Origin: Planctomycetota bacterium
GTDB lineage: Bacteria; Planctomycetota; Phycisphaerae; Sedimentisphaerales; UBA12454
Assembly: GCA_018828825.1 (NCBI GenBank)
Contig: JAHJUV010000017.1
Location: 1 to 11,097 of the forward strand
Length of the DNA: 11,097 bases
Reading direction: 5' to 3'
In this document: positions 6,090 through 11,097 of the stretch, piece after piece
Position numbering within the stretch: position 1 is the first letter of the stretch
Layout: each line of letters opens with the position of its first letter
The notes under the pieces: generated by a model
Told to the model about the DNA's origin: nothing
What the model saw: only the letters and a program-made list of their open reading frames with translations
Databases searched by the model: none
Position numbers and translations under genes: made by a program

Positions 6090-6134
6090 GTGTGAAAGGT
6101 AAGAAGAGTGTGAAAAGTGTGAAAGGAAGGGAGA
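6090..6134. repeat. 9-base purine-rich tandem repeat
   Basis: There are about five units with a 9-base period: GTGTGAAAG, GTAAGAAGA, GTGTGAAAA, GTGTGAAAG and GAAGGGAGA. The exact core GTGTGAAA occurs at 6090, 6108 and 6117. It is similar in style to the repeats near 922-1001. It makes the minus strand look open over 5960-6172, but the peptide there is low-complexity and not a gene. Confidence 0.5.
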
Positions 6135-6199
6135 TAATTTTGGATTAGAAATTGGGGAGAAATCTGATACATTATCCGTTATGAGCAGGATACGGCTGG

Positions 6200-6219
6200 A
6201 ATCGGGGATATATCCGATT
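6200..6219. promoter_or_regulatory. Palindrome in the long clpC upstream region
   Basis: A perfect 10-base palindrome GGATATATCC (6206-6215) overlaps a wider inverted repeat AATCGG/CCGATT (6200-6219). It lies about 280 bases before the clpC start, in an otherwise gene-free stretch (5960-6496). It could be an operator or a chance AT-rich palindrome. No CIRCE element and no tandem CtsR-type heptads are seen in this region. Confidence 0.25.
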
Positions 6220-6437
6220 GGGTGGTAATTGGTCCTAAAAAAAGTCGGTATTTATTTATATGGATTAGCGGTTAATCATCAGCGTTTTTGCAGGCGAAAA
6301 ATACATTTTTTTCTCTTTTTGACCTCAAAGCAGGCTCAATTTTTGTCGATAAAGTCAACAGGTGTTTCTGCAGCAAGAGTTTGCGTCCCATAACGCGCGA
6401 ACAAATTTTTGTCAGGAACATATAATATTAGAATGGC

Positions 6438-6465
6438 TTTACAGCGGAAGCAACTGTGCTAAAAT
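6438..6465 (+). promoter_or_regulatory. clpC: Sigma-70-type promoter of clpC
   Basis: TTTACA (6438-6443, 5 of 6) and TAAAAT (6460-6465, 5 of 6) are separated by 16 bases. Transcription would start near 6472, about 25 bases before the ATG. A second TATAAT at 6421-6426 without a good -35 may be an alternative start. Confidence 0.55.
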
Positions 6466-6496
6466 AGACAGAGCAAAAGATAGAGAAGGGACAGTT

Positions 6497-9025
6497 ATGT
6501 TTGAACGTTTTACGGACAGAGCAAGAAAGGTAATGGCGCTTGCCAATCAGGAGGCGCAGCGATTCAACCATGAATATATCGGGACAGAACACATCCTGCT
6601 TGGCCTTGTCAAGGAAGGTTCGGGCGTCGGGGCGAATGTTCTGAAAAATCTCGATGTCGATATAAAGAAACTTCGGCTGGAAGTTGAAAAGCTCGTAAAG
6701 AGCGGGCCCGATATGGTTACGATGGGCAAACTGCCGCATACGCCGAGGGCGAAGAAAGTTATAGAGTTCGCAATAGAAGAGGCACGGTCTCTTAATCATA
6801 ATTACATCGGCACCGAACATCTGCTGCTCGGGCTTTTGCGGGAAAGCGAAGGCGTGGCGGCACAGGTTCTTATGAATCTGGGTCTTAAACTCGAAGAGGT
6901 TCGGCAGGAAGTTTTAAACCTGCTCGGAGCGGGGGTTGAAAACAGTATGCCGTCGCTCGATATGAAGATGGACCCGATGTCAGCCAAACAGCAGAAAAGC
7001 CGAACACCTGCACTTGACAGTTTCGGCAGAGACCTTACAGCGATGGCGGCTGAGGGAGAGCTTGACCCGGTCATAGGCAGAAAGATTGAGATTGAAAGAC
7101 TAATCCAGATACTTTGCAGAAGGACCAAGAACAATCCGGTACTTATCGGCGAGGCGGGTGTGGGCAAAACGGCAATCGTCGAAGGTCTTGCCCAGCGGAT
7201 TACTGACAAAAAAGTGCCTGAACTGCTCCGCGACAGAAGAATCGTGTCGCTGGACCTTGCGATGATGGTAGCGGGGACAAAATACAGGGGCCAATTCGAA
7301 GAGAGAATCAAAGCAGTTATCAATGAAGTCAAACGCGCGAAAAATGTTGTGCTTTTTATCGATGAGCTTCACACGCTGGTCGGTGCAGGCGGAGCGGAAG
7401 GCGCTATAGACGCGTCGAACGTTTTAAAGCCCGCATTGAGCCGGGGCGAGGTGCAGTGCATCGGTGCGACGACATTCGATGAATACAGAAAATATGTGGA
7501 AAAAGACGCAGCGCTGGAGAGAAGGTTCCAGACTATTGTTGTCGAGCCTCCGAACAAAGAAGAGACGCTGGAAATTCTTAAGGGGCTTCGCGACCGCTAT
7601 GAAGCGCATCACAGGGTGAGCTTCAGCGACGAGGCCCTCGACCAGGCGGTTGAACTTTCGAGCAGATATATAACCGGCAGATGCCTGCCTGATAAGGCGA
7701 TAGATGTTATCGATGAGTCGGGAGCCTGTATCAGATTAAGAAATATGACGGCTCCGCCTGATATAGAACAGATAGATAAGAAAATCGAACAGATGCAGAT
7801 GGAAAAGGACGAAGCGGTAAAGAGCGCCGACTATGAAAAGGCGGCGGCCCTTCGCGATGAGTGCCAGAAGCTGCTGGACGAGAAATCCAAGATACAGCAA
7901 GCGTGGTATGACCAGAACAAAGATAGTACCGGCGTTGTCGATAGTGAGACCATAGCCGAGGTTGTCAGCAAGATGACAGGCGTGCCGCTTACACGTCTTG
8001 AAAAACACGAGACGCAAAGGCTGCTCGAACTGGAAAGTGAACTTCATAAACGTGTTGTCAGCCAGGAAGAGGCTGTTACAGCAATCGCCAAATCCGTACG
8101 CAGAGGCCGAAGCGGCCTGAAAGACCCGAACAGGCCGATGGGCTCGTTTATATTCATCGGACCCAGCGGCGTTGGTAAGACTTTGCTTGCCAGGGCGCTT
8201 GCAGAATTTATGTTTGGCAATGAGGACGCTCTAATTCAAATCGATATGAGCGAGTATATGGAGAAACACAACGTCAGCAGGCTTGTCGGCGCGCCTCCGG
8301 GATATGTCGGATTCGAAGAAGGCGGGCAGCTGACCGAGCGCATCAGGCGCAGGCCTTACGCAGTGCTGCTGCTGGACGAAATCGAAAAGGCACATCCGGA
8401 TGTCTATAATATGCTGCTGCAGATTATGGAAGAAGGCCGATTGACGGACAGCTTTGGCAGACATATAGATTTCAAGAATATTATACTGATTATGACGAGC
8501 AATATCGGCGCCGAGCTTATCAAGAACCAGGCAGGTTTTGGATTCGGCAAACGCACCGCAGAGGCCAACTACGAAAAGATGAAGGATATGCTGCAGAAAG
8601 AGGTCGAGCGGCACTTCAGGCCGGAATTCCTTAACAGGCTTGATGATGTTATCGTATTCCACGCACTGACCCGCGAGGACCTTGTTACTATTGTCGAATA
8701 CGAACTCAATAAGGTGTTCAAGCGTCTGGTCAAGCAGGGCTACAGGCTCGATATCAGCGAGCCGACCAAAGAGTTCCTTATCGAGAAGGGATATAGTCCT
8801 GAATTTGGCGCCCGGCCGCTCCGGAGGGCGATAGAAAGATATATCGAAGATGCGCTAAGCGAAAATATTCTCAAGGGCGAGTTCAAGGGCAAAAATGTCA
8901 TCAAGATTGACGTCAAGGACGAAGACAGCCTGAAGTTCGAGGGCTTACTGGAAGAAAGGCCGAAAGCAGGACCGGCTCCCGTTGCGGCAGTGCCCAAAAA
9001 GGAAGACAAAACAGAAAGAACATAA
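6497..9025 (+). CDS. clpC: ATP-dependent unfoldase ClpC
   Basis: This 842-residue protein is full length for the family. It is the Hsp100 ring ATPase that unfolds proteins and feeds them to ClpP in the cytoplasm. Two Clp-N repeats (about 1-143, with the paired YIGTEHILLGL and YIGTEHLLLGL) bind adaptors or substrates. AAA module 1 has Walker A GEAGVGKT (218-225), pore loop KYRG (262-265), Walker B VVLFIDE (284-290) and arginine finger in ERRF (341-344). A UVR motif (about 424-460) in the middle domain marks ClpC rather than ClpA or ClpB. AAA module 2 has Walker A GPSGVGKT (555-562), pore loop GYVG (602-605), Walker B VLLLDE (623-628) and FLNRLD (711-716). AGFGFGK (679-685) sits where the ClpP-docking loop is expected. 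GAAGGG before ATG fixes the start; the frame is open further upstream but without homology. The tail after about 820 is Pro/Lys-rich. Confidence 0.97.
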   Translation: MFERFTDRARKVMALANQEAQRFNHEYIGTEHILLGLVKEGSGVGANVLKNLDVDIKKLRLEVEKLVKSGPDMVTMGKLPHTPRAKKVIEFAIEEARSLNHNYIGTEHLLLGLLRESEGVAAQVLMNLGLKLEEVRQEVLNLLGAGVENSMPSLDMKMDPMSAKQQKSRTPALDSFGRDLTAMAAEGELDPVIGRKIEIERLIQILCRRTKNNPVLIGEAGVGKTAIVEGLAQRITDKKVPELLRDRRIVSLDLAMMVAGTKYRGQFEERIKAVINEVKRAKNVVLFIDELHTLVGAGGAEGAIDASNVLKPALSRGEVQCIGATTFDEYRKYVEKDAALERRFQTIVVEPPNKEETLEILKGLRDRYEAHHRVSFSDEALDQAVELSSRYITGRCLPDKAIDVIDESGACIRLRNMTAPPDIEQIDKKIEQMQMEKDEAVKSADYEKAAALRDECQKLLDEKSKIQQAWYDQNKDSTGVVDSETIAEVVSKMTGVPLTRLEKHETQRLLELESELHKRVVSQEEAVTAIAKSVRRGRSGLKDPNRPMGSFIFIGPSGVGKTLLARALAEFMFGNEDALIQIDMSEYMEKHNVSRLVGAPPGYVGFEEGGQLTERIRRRPYAVLLLDEIEKAHPDVYNMLLQIMEEGRLTDSFGRHIDFKNIILIMTSNIGAELIKNQAGFGFGKRTAEANYEKMKDMLQKEVERHFRPEFLNRLDDVIVFHALTREDLVTIVEYELNKVFKRLVKQGYRLDISEPTKEFLIEKGYSPEFGARPLRRAIERYIEDALSENILKGEFKGKNVIKIDVKDEDSLKFEGLLEERPKAGPAPVAAVPKKEDKTERT

Positions 9026-9055
9026 AAACAAATCCGCATGAGGCGGACGAGCGTC

Positions 9056-9097
9056 AAAAATCCCGCACTTAAAGGGTTTTAGGTGCGGGATTTTTTT
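9056..9097. terminator. Bidirectional terminator between clpC and the repressor gene
   Basis: A 13-bp stem AAAAATCCCGCAC (9056-9068) / GTGCGGGATTTTT (9083-9095) has T-runs in both directions. It lies 31 bases after the clpC stop and 5 bases after the stop of the convergent repressor gene, so it can serve both. Confidence 0.9.
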
Positions 9098-9101
9098 GTT
9101 T

Positions 9102-9878
9102 CTACAGTTTTTCGTATTTGATAACGGCGCGGTAGAGGCCGTTGATTCGAGAACCTTCGATAATCAGAGGCGCATAATTTTCATTTCTCGGCTGGAGCCT
9201 TACCTTGTTATCAACTTCAAAAAATACTCGCTTAAAAGTTGTCTCGTGGGGTGTGGCCAATCTGACGAAACAATCGTCACCGTTGCGTACTTCAATAGTG
9301 GGCGAGAATATTACGATATCGCCCTGAGTGAATTTCGGCTCCATCGAATCGCCGATAACCCTTACACCAAAGGCCTGTGGGTCTTCGATGTCGGGACATC
9401 TGGCATAATCGTCGGCAAAACCGGCAGGATACTGGAGGTCGTCGAAATCGACAGGATAACCGGCGGCGACACGATTTATAATCGGTATCAATCTTCCGGG
9501 CTCGGTTTTGGAAATATTTTTGTCAATCTGAAGCTGGCTTTTGGCGAGCAGGTCGTTGAGCTCGGAACCCTTGACTTTTTTGTTCACCAGGTCCTGCACG
9601 AGTTTTCGCCACCGCTGGTTTTCGGATTCATAAGCTTCAAACTGCTGGCGGACATCGGTAGGGGTTCTGTCGAGATTAGCAGCGTGGCGAAGGGTGCCGG
9701 CGGGAAATTCCAAGGCTTCTTCAAGGCCGCGAAGCAGTTTGTCACTGGGCGGATTTTTTACCTTGCCCGTCTCAATCGTTGACAAATAAGGTTTTGAAAA
9801 ACCCGTTTTCGCGCTGACCTCGTCAAGAGTTACGTCCAGTTCGTGCCGTCTTTTTCGAATTATCTGGCCTAAAGACAT
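9102..9878 (-). CDS. XRE-family repressor with LexA-like S24 self-cleavage domain
   Basis: This is a 258-residue protein. Residues about 5-60 form a Cro/CI-type helix-turn-helix (TLDEVSAKTGFSKPYLSTIE as the core). Residues about 75-125 are a charged helical linker. The C-terminal S24 domain has a likely cleavage site Ala139-Gly140 (RVAAGYP), the nucleophile Ser178 in GDSMEPKFTQGDIV and the general base Lys216 in TTFKRVFF. The Ser-Lys distance (38) is close to that in LexA (37). Proteins of this design block promoters until DNA damage triggers self-cleavage through RecA; that trigger is inferred here. AAGGA precedes the ATG. Its own promoter carries inverted half-sites, suggesting autoregulation. 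It may be a LexA substitute or a prophage-type repressor, but no phage genes are nearby. Confidence 0.9.
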   Translation of the reverse strand: MSLGQIIRKRRHELDVTLDEVSAKTGFSKPYLSTIETGKVKNPPSDKLLRGLEEALEFPAGTLRHAANLDRTPTDVRQQFEAYESENQRWRKLVQDLVNKKVKGSELNDLLAKSQLQIDKNISKTEPGRLIPIINRVAAGYPVDFDDLQYPAGFADDYARCPDIEDPQAFGVRVIGDSMEPKFTQGDIVIFSPTIEVRNGDDCFVRLATPHETTFKRVFFEVDNKVRLQPRNENYAPLIIEGSRINGLYRAVIKYEKL

Positions 9879-9902
9879 ATTTATTTCCTTAAAAATATAT
9901 CG

Positions 9903-9948
9903 TGTAAATTTGTTTTTTAATTATATAACTTTGTCTGGTTATTTACAA
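9903..9948 (-). promoter_or_regulatory. Repressor promoter with flanking inverted repeat
   Basis: On the minus strand, TTGTAA (9943-9948, 4 of 6) and a perfect TATAAT (9920-9925) are separated by exactly 17 bases. The 7-base inverted repeat ATTTACA (9941-9947) / TGTAAAT (9903-9909) brackets the promoter, one arm on the -35 and the other just past the expected start site. This fits an autoregulatory operator, though the AT-rich setting makes chance matches possible. Confidence 0.55.
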
Positions 9949-10012
9949 GAATTTTTATTTTTAAGCGGATTTTTTTGTAAAAACTGGGATTTTGGGCTGT
10001 TTTTGAGGGTTT

Positions 10013-11097
10013 TTAGTCGCTTGTGTCAAGAATACTCATAAAGGCTTTTTGTGGGATTTGCACGCTGCCGATGTTTTTCATACGTTTTTTTCCTTCTTTC
10101 TGTTTTTTGAGGACTTTCATTTTTCTTGTTACGTCGCCGCCGTAGAGTTTTGCGGTAACATCTTTTCTAAAGGCTTTTATTGATTCGCGTGCGATGATTT
10201 TACTGCCGATGGCGGCCTGTAAAGGAATTTCAAACTGATGGCGAGGAATTGCCTTTCGTAGTTTTAGCAGCAGCTTTCTGCCGCGGGCTTCAGCGATTGA
10301 ACGATGCACTATAAGACTTAAAGCGTCGACGGGTTCTTTGTTGATGAGGATTTCGATTTTGACAAGGTCGGCAGCCTCAAAGCCGATAAGCTCATAGTCC
10401 ATTGTAGCGTAACCTTTGCTTATACCCTTTAGCTGGTCGTAGAAATCGTAAACAATCTCGGCAAGCGGTGCGCGGAATTCCATCATCACGCGGGTAGTAC
10501 TTATGTAGTCTGTTTTCAAGAGATGGCATCGCCGTTGTTCGGCAAGTTTCATAATCGAACCGATGCTGTCTTTGGGCGTTATGATTTCGAGCTTGACGAT
10601 GGGCTCTCGCAGTTCCTGTATCTTTGTTCGTTCCGGAAGCTGGCTGGGCGAGTCGATTTTCAGGACCTCGTCCGATGTTGTAAGGACCTCGTAAGTTACA
10701 GTCGGAGCGGTTTGGACGACCTCGATATCGTTTTCTCTTTCGAGTCTTTCCTGGATAATCTCCATATGGAGCATTCCGAGAAATCCGCATCGAAAACCGA
10801 AGCCCAGAGCCGGGCTGTTCTGCGGGAAGAAGGAAAAGCTTGCATCGTTTAAGAAAAGTTTATCAAAAGCTGAGCGAAGCTGTGAATATTCGGTATTGTT
10901 TCCGGGATAAAAATCGCTGAAGACCATCTGTAAAGGTTTTTTATAGCCTGGCAAAGCCTTCTCGGCAGGGTCGGTGAACAGCGTAATCGTATCGCCAATA
11001 GTAACGTCTGACAGGTTTCTGATATTAGCGATGACGTAACCGACTTCACCAGTGCCGAGCGAATCTGTTTTTTTCATTGTCGGGGTAAATTTTCCAA
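10013..11097 (-). CDS. lepA: Elongation factor 4 (LepA), C-terminal part
   Basis: This gene runs off the right edge; about 360 C-terminal residues are visible of roughly 600 usual for the family. LepA is a ribosome-bound translational GTPase implicated in back-translocation and in translation initiation or ribosome assembly. The visible part begins GKFTPTMKKTDSLGTGEVGYV (domain 2). It continues with the LepA hallmarks KALPGYKK, LNDASFSFFP, ALGFGFRCGFLGMLHMEI, APTVTYEV and ELREPI. It ends with the unique C-terminal domain: RHQFEIPLQAAIGSKIIAR, KLYGGDVTRKMKVLKKQKEGKKRMK and VQIPQKAF. The GTPase domain lies outside the window. The repressor gene follows on the same strand after about 135 bases but has its own promoter, so a shared operon is doubtful. 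Confidence 0.97.
   Translation of the reverse strand, partial: GKFTPTMKKTDSLGTGEVGYVIANIRNLSDVTIGDTITLFTDPAEKALPGYKKPLQMVFSDFYPGNNTEYSQLRSAFDKLFLNDASFSFFPQNSPALGFGFRCGFLGMLHMEIIQERLERENDIEVVQTAPTVTYEVLTTSDEVLKIDSPSQLPERTKIQELREPIVKLEIITPKDSIGSIMKLAEQRRCHLLKTDYISTTRVMMEFRAPLAEIVYDFYDQLKGISKGYATMDYELIGFEAADLVKIEILINKEPVDALSLIVHRSIAEARGRKLLLKLRKAIPRHQFEIPLQAAIGSKIIARESIKAFRKDVTAKLYGGDVTRKMKVLKKQKEGKKRMKNIGSVQIPQKAFMSILDTSD

Noticed and set aside
5960..6172. 70-residue minus-strand open frame
   Set aside because: Low-complexity reading of the 9-base repeat. It contains the protease promoter and has no ribosome site.
6362..6496. N-terminal extension of clpC to an upstream ATG
   Set aside because: The extension overlaps the predicted promoter and matches nothing in the family. 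The ATG at 6497 has a ribosome site and the standard MFERFTDRAR start.
6173..6496. CIRCE or CtsR operator upstream of clpC
   Set aside because: There is no TTAGCACTC/GAGTGCTAA pair. Only a single GTCAAA-like half-site near 6320 is present rather than a tandem heptad.

Overview
The window looks like a chromosomal stretch of a planctomycete-type bacterium, most likely near Phycisphaerae. The reasons are the mix of gene families (an HNH nuclease with a plant-like AP2 domain, a ClpC with a UVR motif, small lineage-style hypothetical proteins), the mid-GC housekeeping genes and the many palindromic intergenic repeats. This placement is inference from style, not from a marker-gene tree.

Left part (1-2175). 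A nested palindromic repeat precedes an HNH/AP2 nuclease gene (231-941). It is followed by a short repeat cluster, a tRNA-Lys(UUU) on the minus strand (1026-1098) and a minus-strand gene for a two-helix membrane protein with a TPR-like tail (1213-2175).

Middle part (2176-5959). A small basic protein gene (2479-2736) sits behind a near-perfect sigma-54 -24/-12 promoter and is closed by a strong terminator. After a palindrome-rich spacer comes a visibly AT-richer block with three genes of unknown role: a secreted protein (minus), a zinc-ribbon protein (minus) and a DUF4357 protein (plus). The block ends abruptly inside the 5' part of a trypsin/HtrA-like protease gene (minus). That gene keeps its promoter, ribosome binding site, signal peptide and the start of the protease fold, but nothing beyond residue 55. 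The DUF4357 gene takes its last codons and stop from the broken protease gene, so this looks like a recombination or insertion junction.

Right part (5960-11097). About 540 bases of intergenic DNA with short repeats and a clear promoter lead to clpC (6497-9025), the Hsp100 unfoldase of the ClpCP protease. A bidirectional terminator separates clpC from a convergent gene for an XRE-type repressor with a LexA-like self-cleaving S24 domain (9102-9878), which has a strong promoter flanked by an inverted repeat. Upstream of it, on the same strand, is the 3' part of lepA (elongation factor 4), which runs off the right edge.

Functionally, the right part is stress and translation housekeeping: ClpC protein quality control, LepA translation factor and a damage-type repressor. 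The middle block is accessory DNA. No complete new multi-gene system can be claimed. The observations most worth a second look are the sigma-54-driven small protein and the protease/DUF4357 junction.
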